This document shows, piece by piece, positions 10,341 through 19,924 of a stretch of 64,000 nucleotides of DNA. The position numbers were made by a program, and so were the translations under genes. Position 1 is the stretch's first letter, and each line of letters begins with the position of its first letter. Source of the stretch: Silurus meridionalis (Eukaryota > Chordata > Actinopteri > Siluriformes > Siluridae); assembly GCF_014805685.1 (NCBI RefSeq), contig NC_060891.1:29009379-29073378 (forward strand), written 5' to 3'. Under the pieces are notes generated by a model, which saw only the letters and a program-made list of their open reading frames with translations, made no database searches and had not been told where the DNA came from.

Positions 10341-10933
10341 TAAAGACCGAGACCGTGGAGAGGAACTCTGTGATTAAAACTGGGAATGTGATCAATAACA
10401 TCTCTTTCTCCCGCATGTTTATCCTTCATCTGTTCTCCACTCATCTTCTTCTGTCCATTGATTTCATCGACTCTGCAGAACCCCGTCACGTTTCACACTA
10501 CAGCTTGAATTTACAAACCGCTCTCTTCTGGCCTTCAGGAACATCTCACACTTATTCCACTACAAACACACACTTTACTGTCTGAGAGGAACCTTTATTC
10601 ATCTCACATCTGTCTCACCATCATCATCAAACATCTGCCAAATAACTGATCAAGATCAATACTGGTTCATTCTGCCTGTTCAGAGTGAAGTGGTAGAATA
10701 CAGAGAGTCAGAAGGCCTGTGAGTCAGAGAGTCCGAGTTCTTTAATACTGATAAATCAGAATCTGATGAGAGTAATTCTGAGTGAATATGGGATTGTTGT
10801 TGTGTTTGTTTGAGACTCGTCCCCTCGTTGTATTGTTCTGAAGTGAAAAGAAATGCTGCATGTCTTTTTCTTCTCTCAGGAACCTGTGATTACTGAAAAG
10901 TGCAGAGAGAAACAACACACTGACTCACCATCC

Positions 10934-10936
<3 letters not shown>
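10170..10936. other. Unassigned DNA with a (TC)n array
   Basis: Contains a TC run at 10300-10337. An open stretch at 10355-10585 on the plus strand (76 codons) has no recognisable similarity and overlaps no splice-like structure. I see no gene here. Confidence 0.4.

Positions 10937-10979
<43 letters not shown>
10937..10979. repeat. (TC)n microsatellite
   Basis: Pure TC run. Confidence 0.95.
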
Positions 10980-10981
<2 letters not shown>

Positions 10982-11065
10982 CCTTCTCTTCATCTTTCAT
11001 TCTGTCCACATTATCCTACACAATACACACGTTTGGTGAGATTTGGTGAGTTATTGAATAGATAT

Positions 11066-11172
11066 CTGCTGTAGATGAGGATGGGTTCCTTTTTGTGTCT
11101 GGTTTCTCTCAAGGTTCTTCCTCATATTACCTCTAATTCATTTATTAGGGATAAACTTATACATTTAAAATT

Positions 11173-11176
<4 letters not shown>
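11066..11176 (+). mobile_element. L2 3'-UTR fragment
   Basis: GATGAGGATGGGTTCCTTTT, then TGTCTGGTTTCTCTCAAGG and TTCTTCCTCATATTACCTCT: the same segment as 3797-3860 of the L2 copy at 3090-4007. A (CA)n run (11177-11215) follows directly. Confidence 0.75.

Positions 11177-11215
<39 letters not shown>
11177..11215. repeat. (CA)n microsatellite
   Basis: Pure CA run abutting the L2 fragment. Confidence 0.95.
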
Positions 11216-11217
<2 letters not shown>

Positions 11218-11609
11218 GTCACTTCCTGACTTCATAAAGATATAAATCCATAACGAGCTTCTGGAGGAATCTGAGGCTGAGAGGAAGTTCTTCAGCCAGC
11301 GGATTAATGAAGTGTGCACTCATCAGGGACTCGTCATCATTTTACTTCTGACTAATGAATATCTGCAACTCTGTGCCTTCCAGTTCCTGAGTAAGTGTGT
11401 AAGCAGGACCAGAAGAGGAGAAAACCATGTCAGAGTAACGCGGTGGAACCAGGTGGAACCAACAGGGCCAGGATGGGACCAGGTGGGGCAGATAAGGCAA
11501 AAAAACCCTCATCATTTAGACTCTGACATCATTATACTGCTAATAACATCACAATAATGTTTCATATCAACTCATTATATTTATATCATTACAATACTGT
11601 TCATATCCC

Positions 11610-11613
<4 letters not shown>
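11216..11613. other. No gene seen
   Basis: Unassigned sequence. A short local repetition of GGAACCAGGTGG / GGGACCAGGTGG occurs at about 11440-11490. Confidence 0.4.
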
Positions 11614-11643
<30 letters not shown>

Positions 11644-11799
11644 GAAGGAGAGAAAGAGAGGGAGAGAGAGAGGGGAGAGAGGGGGAAGGAGAGAAAGAGA
11701 GGAGAGAGAGAGGGGAGGGGAGAGAGAGAGAGAGGAGAGAGAGAGGGAGAGAGAGAGAGAGAGAGGGGAGAGAGGGGAGGGGAGAGAGAGAGAGAGGGG

Positions 11800-11884
<85 letters not shown>

Positions 11885-11912
11885 GGGGGGGGAGAGAGAG
11901 AGGGGGGGAGGT
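11614..11912. repeat. Long purine-rich (GA)n/(GGGA)n array
   Basis: About 300 bp with almost no pyrimidine on the plus strand: GAGA units mixed with GGGGA and GAAA. This polypurine tract can form triplex or G-rich structures. The Arg/Glu-rich open frame across it is an artefact. Confidence 0.95.
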
Positions 11913-11993
11913 GTGTGTTGGCTCTTTACTCTGTATGTGGTGTTTTTATCACAGTGGGGTGATGCGAAAGCACAGCAAAGAGGAATGATTTAG

Positions 11994-12061
<68 letters not shown>

Positions 12062-12150
12062 GGTCAGGAAAGCACTGCAGTAAAGCAGAGCAGCAGCTGT
12101 GGTGTCCTGGAGGCCGAGCCAAAGGTTTACAGGGTAATGAATCAGGTTCC

Positions 12151-12193
<43 letters not shown>
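11994..12193. repeat. (AC)n and (GT)n arrays
   Basis: AC run at 11994-12058 and GT run at 12152-12193, about 95 bp apart and mutually complementary. Confidence 0.95.
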
Positions 12194-12194
<1 letters not shown>

Positions 12195-12200
<6 letters not shown>

Positions 12201-12720
12201 ACACCTTAGAACTGTCAGGACACATTTCATTTTTTAAATATTCTTCACATTTACATATTTAAATAAATCACAGCACATTTTCTGAAACTTCTGAATGTTA
12301 TAAAATGTAAATACTGACTCCAGCCCTGTTTGGAGGTGGAGTTTACACAAGCTCCACCCCCAGCTCCACTGTCTAAGAGAGAGAGAGAGCTGTTTCTTGC
12401 ATAACACGACTCTGGACACCAGGAACTTTTCTAGCAAGAGTGAGTGGAAGCAGATGCTGATTAATTCTCTGGACCAGCAGGTAGTACAGGTTAATATTAA
12501 TGAGCTCATTAGCATGTAATTATGTCTGATGCGAGACAGATACAAGTGCAGAGAACAAATTCTACAAACACCAGAAACATACAAACAACACAAAGGAAAC
12601 TAAACACAGGAACTGAACAAACATGAAGACAAACATGGACACCAACATGAGACATGTAGAGGTGTGAGCTGTGGGTTATATACCAGGTGGTATCAAAAGG
12701 TTTGGAGACTAATGGTGTAG
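12195..12720. other. No gene seen
   Basis: Unassigned DNA, moderately AT-rich. An open minus frame at 12234-12593 (119 codons) has no recognisable domain or repeat, and I do not support it as a gene. Confidence 0.4.
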
Positions 12721-12721
12721 A

Positions 12722-12898
12722 CCAGGGGTGCACACACTTTTTTAGCATGCGAGATACTTATAAAATGACCAAGTCAAAATGATCTACCTACAATAAAAAT
12801 ACATAAATAAATATCAAATTTATTTATGTCCTGCGATCTACTACACCACCTTTGTGATCGACCGGTAGATCGAGATCGAGGTATTGGGCACCCCAGTT
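12722..12898. mobile_element. Short MITE, probably hAT-like
   Basis: The ends are CAGGGGTGCACACACTTTTT on the left and GGTATTGGGCACCCC on the right, which reads GGGGTGCCCAATACC inverted. The inside carries GATCGACCGGTAGATCGAGA. The CAGGGGTG-type ends are typical of hAT MITEs in fish. No clean 8-bp target duplication is visible, so family assignment is tentative. Confidence 0.55.
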
Positions 12899-12929
12899 GT
12901 AACTGATGCTGTTCTGACCCACGTGCGTT

Positions 12930-13230
12930 TCCAGAGCAGAAGAACATCGCTGGAAGATGACGAGAGATCAGGAAGACCTTCAACAAGCTTAAAATGTCAA
13001 AACCATTCAGCAACTTGTACATGATGATCTTCGGAGAACAATCCACATGTTCTTACTTCCACACCCACCTTCACCCCTTTCCCAGAGATGAAGATGCAAC
13101 TCAAAGCTCACTGTTTTGACACAGTTGCGGAGATCGAAAAGAAGACTTCCAGGACACGTTCCAGAAGAACATTGGGAGGGGCTGTAAGGCTGAGCAAGGG
13201 GACTATTTTGAAGGTGATAGTGTTCTTTTT
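12930..13230 (+). pseudogene. Mariner-like transposase relic
   Basis: Two blocks of a mariner-type transposase survive on the plus strand. The N-terminal linker block reads LEDDERSGRPSTS followed by QQLVHDDLRRTIH (12948-13040). After a large internal loss, the C-terminal block begins FPEMKMQLKAHCFDTVAEI at about 13078 and ends with QGDYFEGD near 13222, in shifted frames. The GRPS and GDYFEGD motifs are characteristic of this transposase class. The catalytic core is gone. A related relic lies on the minus strand at 15495-16140. Confidence 0.65.
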
Positions 13231-13275
13231 GTTACCACCTCGTATATTGTGCTGATTATTGTGAATGTTACTCAC

Positions 13276-13620
13276 CTGTGTAAGATGGTGGAGTGATGTT
13301 CTCAGTAAAGCAGGATGGCACCTCGATGTCTACGGTGGAGCCAGGAAACGTAGCAACATCCCAGGCAGAGCTAGCATACTGTGTGTAGGGAAGTTCATGA
13401 CAAACCTGGAATCCAGACTGGTGCCTTTTGTTTTTTGCAAATCAACATCTTCAGCAAGGCCAGGAGGCAGAGCAATGTGATGTTTTCTGTAGCACAGGCT
13501 CCTCAGCTCAACGTTCTCAGAAAAGCTGAGGGTCAGCGTGATGTGTAAATTAAAGAAGGGTAGGTGTGTTACTACTACATCTTTGGTGTCAGGTCTTTCC
13601 AGGGGATCATAATAAGGAGT
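13276..13620 (-). other. Weak candidate exon or unknown coding relic
   Basis: The minus strand is open from 13620 to about 13335 (DVVVTHLPFFNLHITLTLSF and CYRKHHIALPPGLAEDV in order). In a neighbouring frame it continues as QVCHELPYTQYASSAWDVAT and FPGSTVDIEVPSCF to a strong splice-donor-like ACAG/GTGAGT at 13276/13275. The composition looks protein-like and is not low complexity. One frame change is needed between the halves, and no acceptor is established. I do not recognise the family. It could be an old transposon or host exon relic, or chance. Confidence 0.25.
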
Positions 13621-13837
13621 CAATGAAGCCAGTTACTAGTGCGAAAGCTAACCCAGCAAAAGAGAGTGCGAAAGCTAACGTAGCAAGAGTGGGAAAGTTT
13701 GAAGGAATGTTCCTCACCTCAGTATCTCTACAAGGTCAGGAAGGTTTTTACTACCGTTTGACCTTTGAGAGCTTTTTCACATTAACTGCAGAAGTTCACT
13801 CAGCAGGGAGATGTTCAGGAAACACCATCACATTCTG

Positions 13838-14080
13838 ACAACATGACAGAGACCATGAAGAACACCATTAAGAACACTATGAAGCACACCATGAACACTA
13901 TGAAAAGCACCATAAAAACATCATTTAGTACACCTGAAGTATACTGTGAAAAAAATCATAAAGAACATTATGTTATATAACACACAAAAAAACCACTATG
14001 AAGAACATCATCAAGTACAGCATGAAGTACACCATTAGGAACTCTAAAGAACATGATCAAGAACACCATGTAGTATTTCC
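13838..14080 (+). repeat. Degenerate AAGAACACCATGA minisatellite
   Basis: Repeated, imperfect units of 9-15 bp (ATGAAGAACACCATTAAGAA, CATGAAGCACACC, AAGTACACCATTAGGAAC). A detached block with the same wording lies at 14502-14585. It is non-coding and strongly diverged. Confidence 0.6.
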
Positions 14081-14084
14081 TGAA

Positions 14085-14740
14085 GAGAGTGTACTGTCTC
14101 TCCCTCCCCTTCTCTCCATGCATTTAAAATGCCATGTGATGCAGGATGATGGACAGTAAATGTTCTCCTGCTGAATATTTCCACTTCGATTACTCATCTC
14201 CATCTGGAGCTCTGTTCTGCGCTGTGGAACACATCAGGTACACAAACGTCCACACCACTGAGTCCTGCTTCTGGTGTGTGTACATTACAGTCACACTGTG
14301 CAGATGTTCAGATCTTTATATCTCCATTATAACATCAGATCTGTGGACAGGTTCAGGTCGAATCATCTCATACATCTACTCCAACACCATGCATTGAAAA
14401 CACAGAGTCTCATTCAGTAAGAGGCAGGTTCTTTTATCTTCAACAAATCAGATGCTTTATGTGGATTACATGTGTTATACAAATTGTTTCTGAATGAGAA
14501 AACCATGAAGAACACAATGAAGAACATCATCAAATACACCATGAAATACATCAGGAGGAAAATCATGAAAATCATTAAGCACACCAACTGTCCAGCTACA
14601 CTTGCACTTCCATGATCTGTAACCACCTAAGAGAAGATCTTCAGATTGTGTTTGTCTCAGTGGTGTGTATGAGTCATGTTTATGTATGAAACGCTGTTAA
14701 TAATTCATGTTTAATAACATAAATGTATTGTAAATACTGC

Positions 14741-14795
<55 letters not shown>

Positions 14796-15044
14796 ACTTA
14801 TTTTGCTTTGAGGCAGAAGTAATAGTTGTTTCAGATGAGGTGAGAAGATTGCTGACACAGCAGAAAAGAATAGCAGTAAAGTAGGACGAGAAAAAACAGA
14901 AACCCTAAAAGAACAGAATGAATCAGTGAGGATGGAGAGAACTTTAGAACCTCACAGTGTCCTCCACAGTGCAGCCGTGATTTATCACCCGCCTGCTCCC
15001 TAGAACTCCTCAGCCCAGAATATCCTCCGCTGTGTATCTTCCTG
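14085..15044. other. No gene seen; contains (TG)n
   Basis: Unassigned DNA with a pure TG run at 14743-14792 and the detached minisatellite block at 14502-14585. An 83-codon open frame at 14146-14397 (plus) has no recognisable similarity. Confidence 0.4.
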
Positions 15045-15200
15045 CTGTGGGATTCTGCGTTCTGTTTGGTCAGAAGGTGGTGAATTATTCTCCATAGCAG
15101 AAGCTATGACAGTAGTGCAGGGTTATCTTAATGTTCTCAATCAGGTGTGCTATGGTTTCCATAGTAACATCTCACTCACAGGAATGGAAGGGGTCTCCAG
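15045..15200 (+). repeat. Dispersed repeat (CTCTGATTGG family), degraded
   Basis: TTCTGTTTGGTCAGAAGGTG, then GAAGCTATGACAGTAGTGCAG and GGTTTCCATAGTAACATCTC. This is the same order of motifs as 420-530 and 38940-39040. Confidence 0.5.
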
Positions 15201-15317
15201 CCTTAGAGCTTTGTAGCAGGCTGAGAACAAGCTGTAATTTTAAAGGGTTAAATATCTTCGGGACATTTGGGACGTCCTTCTCTTCTTTACAAGAAAGATG
15301 AGAGACAGGATGTCTGG

Positions 15318-15476
15318 CATTGAACAGATGCCTTTATCCAGAACAACTTAGCAGGTGAGAGTTAGGGGCCTTTCTCAAGGGCCCAGCAGTGGCAGCTTGG
15401 TGGGGCTGGTATTTGAACTCATGACCCTTTCATCCAGAGTCCAATGTCTTTGCCACTGATCTACCACCTCCTACAG
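15318..15476 (-). mobile_element. tRNA-derived SINE
   Basis: Read on the minus strand: a tRNA-like head with AGGTGGTAGATCAGTGGCA (A-box region) and GGGTCATGAGTTCAAATACC (B box at 15411-15427). Then come GCTGCCACTGCTGGGCCC and CTTGAGAAAGGCCCC, and an L2-like tail TTCTGGATAAAGGCATCTG. It is a non-autonomous SINE whose tail resembles the L2-type LINEs nearby, consistent with borrowing their RT. It is not a functional tRNA gene. Confidence 0.7.
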
Positions 15477-15494
15477 GATGGTGAGGAACAGGTA

Positions 15495-16140
15495 TTTATA
15501 GCTGTTATGAGGTGAAATTAGAAAGTTTGGACACTCGCTCTGTTTGAAAAAAGTACTTTAGGAAAAAAAGTACACGATCACCTTCAAAATAGTCCCCTTG
15601 GAGTCTTCTTTCCGAAGCGTGTCAAGCATCTACTGTGATTTGTGCCGGATCTCTGCAACTGTGTCAAAAATTATTCAGGCATTCGGCAGCTGAGTGCTTT
15701 GGCACTGGTATGATGGTTGTAGACTTCAGGCATGTAGGAATCATGGCTTGGGCCAGTGACAGGTTGAAGATCTGTGCTAGTTGTCCAGTGCATGCTCTGG
15801 GAACACGTCCTGATATGCCGTCTGGACCAGCTGCCTTGCGTGCATCCACTCTCCTAAATGCTGAATAGACGTCCACATTGTTGAGAGTGAAAGTGGACTG
15901 TGAGCAGTAGAAGAGTCCGAGACTGTAGAACATTGTCTTCCAGTGAAGTTCTTCCACTCTTTAAGCACAGCTGCAGCTTGAAGCACCAGTCACACGGATC
16001 CTGATGTACACAGGATAATGTCTTCTGGCACACTGACTTATGAAGGTCGGTGCTCCCTGTGACTGTGTGCGCAGCCTTGTGCTGCCATCTGTTGGTGAGT
16101 TAGAAAACTAGTCTCGAAACTTGTTGACATCACCTCGTAT
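15495..16140 (-). mobile_element. Mariner-like element carrying a LINE fragment
   Basis: On the minus strand the 5' terminal sequence TACGAGGTGATGTCAACAAG lies at 16140, followed by GTTTCGAGACTAGTTTTC. The 3' part at 15505-15670 retains FDTVAEI and GDYFEGD coding remnants matching the relic at 12930-13230, and ends near ATTTCACCTCATAA (about 15495). Between the two mariner parts a jockey/CR1-type LINE fragment (15672-15945) replaces most of the transposase. No catalytic core remains. Confidence 0.6.
15672..15945 (-). pseudogene. Jockey/CR1-type LINE RT fragment
   Basis: The minus strand encodes the N-terminal RT region: FRRVDARKAAGPDGISGRVP, RACTGQLAQIFNLSLAQ and TCLKSTTIIPVPK. The KAAGPDGI and P(V/K)PK motifs identify a non-LTR RT. 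It matches the LINE C copy at 19085-19350 and sits inside a mariner relic. Confidence 0.75.
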
Positions 16141-16533
16141 TACATAAGTGACAACTAGTGGGACAACACAGGGACATGCTGTTAGATAGATAGATGAGAA
16201 CAAGGAGATGCAGCAGCAGGTGAAGAGGGATGTGGCGAAAGCCAAGGAAAAGGCATATGAGGAGCTGTATGAGAGTTTGAATAGGAAGGAGAAAAGGATT
16301 TGTACCGATTGGCCAGGCAGAGGAACCGATCTGGGAAGGATGTGCTGCAAGTTAGAGCAATAAAGGATGGAGATGGAAATGTGTTGACTATGAGGAAAAT
16401 GAGAGAGAAAGAAGGTTGATGTGGAGTTAGTAAAGCAGGAAGTGGATAGGATCAGTAATGGGGAAGTGAGAGCAACGATTAAGAGGATAAAGAGTGGAAA
16501 GTCGGTTGGACCAGATGACATACCAGTAGAAGC

Positions 16534-17170
16534 ATGGAGATGTTTAGGAGAGATGCAGTGGAGTTTTTAACCAGATTGTTTAACAAGATTCTGAAAGGTG
16601 AGAGGATGCCTGAGGAATGGAGAAGGAGTGTGCTGGTACTGATCTTTAAGAATAAAGGAAATGTGCAGACCTGCAGTAACTACAGGGGAATAAAGTTGAT
16701 CAGTCACACCATGAAGTTATGGGAAAGAGTAGTGGAAGCCAGGCTGAGAGAAAAGGTGACCATCTGTGAGCAACAGTATGGTTTCATGCTGAGGAAGAGC
16801 ACCACAGACGCCTTAATTGCTTCGAGGATGTTGATGGAGAAATATAGAGAAGGTCAGAAGGAGCTGCATTGTGTATTTGTGGATTTAGAGAAAGCGTACG
16901 ACAGGGTGGAGAGAGGAGTTGTGGTATTGTATGAGGAAGTCTGGTGTGTCAGAGAAGTATGTGAGGGTGGTGCAGGACATGTATGAGGACAGTGTGACAG
17001 CAGTGAAGTGTGCAGTAGGAAATACAGACTGGTTCAAGGTGAAGGTTGGATTGCATCAAGGATCGGCCCTGACCCCTTTCCTGTTTGCAGTGGTGATGGA
17101 CAGGTTGAAGGACGAGGTCAGACAGGAGTCTCCCTGGACTATGATGTTTGCGGATGATATTGTGATTTGT
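16534..17170 (+). pseudogene. RTE/Rex3 reverse transcriptase fragment
   Basis: Two overlapping frames encode the RT fingers and palm. The first holds RMPEEWRRSVLVLIFKNKG, CEQQYGFMLRKSTTDALIA and LHCVFVDLEKAYDRV. A frameshift follows, then YVRVVQDMYEDSVTAVKCAV and FADDIVICG. The first catalytic Asp (AYDRV) and the FADD pair are present. The frameshift near 16915 separates them, so no complete RT can be made. Confidence 0.85.
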
Positions 17171-17172
17171 GG

Positions 17173-17688
17173 TGCACCCTGGGCGGGGCACGCACGGAGC
17201 TCGTCGCAGTCATGCTGATTACACACACCTGACTCTCATTCACTCACTTATCCCATCTCCTATTTAAGCCCCTCACCTCCACACACTCGAGGTCCGTTAT
17301 TGTTTGTGCATGATCGTATGTGTTGGTTCATGTCGGTCTGTGTAATTGCGTATACGTATGCCGCTACGTACCCTTCTTCTCGGACTCCACATTCTCTCAA
17401 CGGCACCCCGGGTTACCCCGATCCTGCTGTTTTCCATCTTCACACTGTTTGCACCACGTTTATCCGTTGCTGCCCAGCGTCCATCAGCTTTTAGTTAGCA
17501 GCTTTCCTTAGCGCAGATCCGTGGATTCTCTACACGAACTGTCTTTGCTTTTACAGAACTTCGTGGACCGCGCTCCCGGATATTACTGCTTCACTACTTG
17601 TACTTGTAGTATTGGTGGATTATCTCCTGAGTATTCTCAATAAACTTTGTTTGCGTTTACTTTGGCTTCCGCCTCCTTATCCGCATTA
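17173..17688. mobile_element. Solo LTR (gypsy-like), inserted in RTE
   Basis: Starts at TGCACCCTGGGCGGGG, exactly where the RTE sequence (GTGATTTGTGGTG) breaks off, and ends with TTATCCGCATTACA. Inside are a promoter-like TATTTAAGCCCC at about 17264 and a polyadenylation-like CAATAAACTTTG at about 17638, as expected for an LTR. No internal coding region is present, so this is a solo LTR. Target duplication is obscured by the adjoining MITE. Confidence 0.55.
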
Positions 17689-17923
17689 CAGGTTTTCTCG
17701 ATCCGCATGACCAATCATTTAAATCGCGGGAACGCTGTTGTGTAAAAAACCTCCAAAAACACGTGCATGCACATTCTCATTTAATAACGCACATCTTGTA
17801 CATAAAGAAATTTCAAGCATGTTAATATATTGCCGCCATTTTGGTTTTCGTTTGTCTCGATCATCGGTTAGCTCGACGCTTTTTGGCGTGCCCCTAGGCC
17901 GGCGACATAACCGGGTTCCACTG
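17689..17923. mobile_element. Tigger/pogo-like MITE
   Basis: 235 bp flanked by TA dinucleotides (17687-17688 and 17924-17925). The right end, read inward, is CAGTGGAACCCGGTTATG, a Tigger-type terminus; the left end reads CAGGTTTTCTCGATCC. It has no coding capacity. It lies directly between a solo LTR and the resumed RTE sequence (GTAGGGTATCTGCAAG). Confidence 0.6.
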
Positions 17924-18479
17924 TAGTAGGGTATCTGCAAGAATGAAAGGGAAAGTTTATAGGACTGTGGTGAGACCTGAGATGTTTTTTATGGATTGGA
18001 GACAGTGGCACTGAGTAAAAGACAGGAAGTGAAGCTGGAGGTAGCAGAGCTGAAGATGCTGAGGTTTTCGTTGGGAGTGACGACGATGGACAAGATTAGA
18101 AATGAGTTTATTAGAGGGACAGCACATGTTGGACGTTTTGGAGACAAGGTGAGGGAAGTGGGATTGAGATGGTTTGGACATGTGCAGAGGAGGGACATGA
18201 ATTATATTAGTAGAAGACATGTGCTGAGGATGGAGCCACCAGGTAGGAGGAAAAGAGGAAGGCCAAGGAGGAGGTTCATGGATGTGGTGAGGGAAGACAT
18301 GCAGGTAGTTGGTGTGAAAGAGGCAGATGTTGAGGACAGGGGGGGATGGAGACAAATGATCCGCTGTGGCAACCCCTAATGGGAGCAGCCGAAAGAAGAA
18401 GAAGAAGAAGATGTAATGAGGAGAAAAAAGATAGTATGTAATATGTACATGTACAGTACAGAGGTTATATACAGTGTTT

Positions 18480-19910
18480 GTTTTGTGTTTTGTGATCTAA
18501 CAGTGTAGTGTAGAGTTCAGTAGTGTGATGGTGATGGAAAAAAGCTGGCCCTGAACCTGCTGGTTCTGGTGTGTATGTTCCTGTATCTCCTTCTTGATGG
18601 AAGGAGGTTAAACAGTTTATGGCTGGGATGTGAAGAGTCCTTGATGATGTTGTGAGCTCTGCGCAGACATCTGCTGTGGTGAAGGTGTTCAATGGCAGGT
18701 AGTTGGGTGCCAGTGATGCGTTGGGCGGTTTTGACCCTTTTAAGGCTTTACGTTCACACACAGTGGAGCCTCCATACCATACAGTGATGGAGTTGGTCAG
18801 GATGCTCCCCATGATGCAGCAATAGAAACTCGTTAAAATCCCTGGGGAGAGAAGAGCTTTCTTGAGACTTTTTAAGAAGTAAAGGTGTTGTTGTGCTTTC
18901 TTAACCAGAGCTGAAGTGCTGCTGCCAGGACAGATCCTCAGAGATGTGAACTCCCAGGAACTTAAAGCTGGACACTCGCTCTACCTCAGTTCCATTGATG
19001 TTGACTGGTAGATGTCTCCTGCTGTTGGATTTCTGAAAGTAAACAATGAGCTCTTTAGTCTTTGTAGCGTTGAGGGTCTACTGGGCGAAAGTCATTCAGA
19101 AGCTGAGTGCTTAGGCACAGGTATGATGGTTGTGGTCTTCAGGCATGTAGGAACCGTGGCTTGGGCCAGTGACAGGTTAAAAAAAGGTGAAAACCTGTGC
19201 CAGTTGTCCAGCGCATGCTCTGAGAACACGTCCCGGTATGCCGTCCCGGCCAGCTGCCTTGCATGCATCCACTCTGCTAAACACTGAATAGACGTCCGTT
19301 GTTGAGAGTGAAAGTGGGCTGTAAGCAGTAGAAGAGTCTGAGGTTATGGTGAAATGTACTATGCCTTGATCGAAACTAGCAAAAAATGATTTAGTTTGTC
19401 CGGTTGGAAGTCACTGCTGGTTGGTTGAGCTGTAGGTTTGTAGTCCGTGATGGTCTGGATGCCTTTCCACATGCGTCTGAGGTCAGAGTTGTGGAAGTGC
19501 TCTTTCATGTTAAGTTTGAATGTGAGCTTGGCTCTCCTGATGCCTCTTTTCAGGTTGGCCAACATGTTCCAGTCAGTATCCTGAAACTGTTGCTGTAGAG
19601 AAGAAATGGCTCCCTCTGGCCATACCTTTACTGTCCTCTCAGCTGGTTCTAGCCGTTTGATCAGTGGTGTGTATTTGGGTAGCATGAACAAAGAGAGGTA
19701 ATCAGACTCACCTGAGTGGGGGAGGGGAATGGCCGTGTATGCCCCAGGTATGTTTGTGTATACCTGGTCCAGTGTTTTGTCCCCTCTGGTAGAGCAGGAG
19801 ACATTATGGTGAAATTAAGGTAAAACAGATCTCAGGTTGGAGTGGTTGAAATCTCCAGCAACAACGATAGCTCTTTCAGGATGTGCAGACTGTTGTTTGC
19901 TGATAGCTGT
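18480..19910 (-). mobile_element. Jockey/CR1-type LINE, internally deleted (LINE C)
   Basis: Order on the minus strand from 19910. First, endonuclease remnants: [31 protein letters not shown] near 19740-19880. Then the linker RTVKVWPEGAISSLQQQF, DTDWNMLA and RMWKGIQTITDYKPT (19359-19691). Then the RT start (RKAAG/ GRDGIPGRVLRACAG-type block, 19085-19340). Finally the RT C-terminal domain with SFKFLGVHISEDLSW near 18960-19000, MGSILTNSITVWYGGSTVCE near 18800 and a HPSHKLFNLLPSGRR block near 18600. The palm with the catalytic Asp pair is deleted. Inactive. Confidence 0.8.
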
Positions 19911-19924
19911 GTGAAATTAAAATC

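Larger units (their letters stand above)
16199..18410 (+). mobile_element. RTE/Rex3-type LINE, 5'-truncated and interrupted
   Basis: Corresponds to 50920-52683 of the full-length copy at 49564-52685. It has the RT blocks LFNKILKGERMPEEWRRSVL, YRGIKLISHTMKLWERVVEA and FVDLEKAYDRV, then the catalytic MMFADDIVICG at about 17140-17170. It ends with the family tail CCGCTGTGGCAACCCCTAAT, GGGAGCAGCCGAAAGAAGAA and a GAA run at 18409. About 250 bp of RTE sequence after the RT core (equivalent to 51940-52212) are missing, replaced by a solo LTR and a Tigger-like MITE (17173-17923). Several frameshifts make it inactive. Confidence 0.88.

Noticed and set aside
11557..11988. 143-codon Arg/Glu/Gly-rich open frame
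   Set aside because: Created by the (GA)n polypurine tract; no non-repeat coding sequence.
15411..15427. tRNA gene (B box GGGTCATGAGTTCAAATACC)
   Set aside because: No intact cloverleaf; it is followed by SINE body and LINE-like tail. The same applies at 42693-42711.
16108..16521. 137-codon minus-strand hydrophobic frame
   Set aside because: Antisense of the RTE linker/RT region; the plus strand carries conserved RT motifs.
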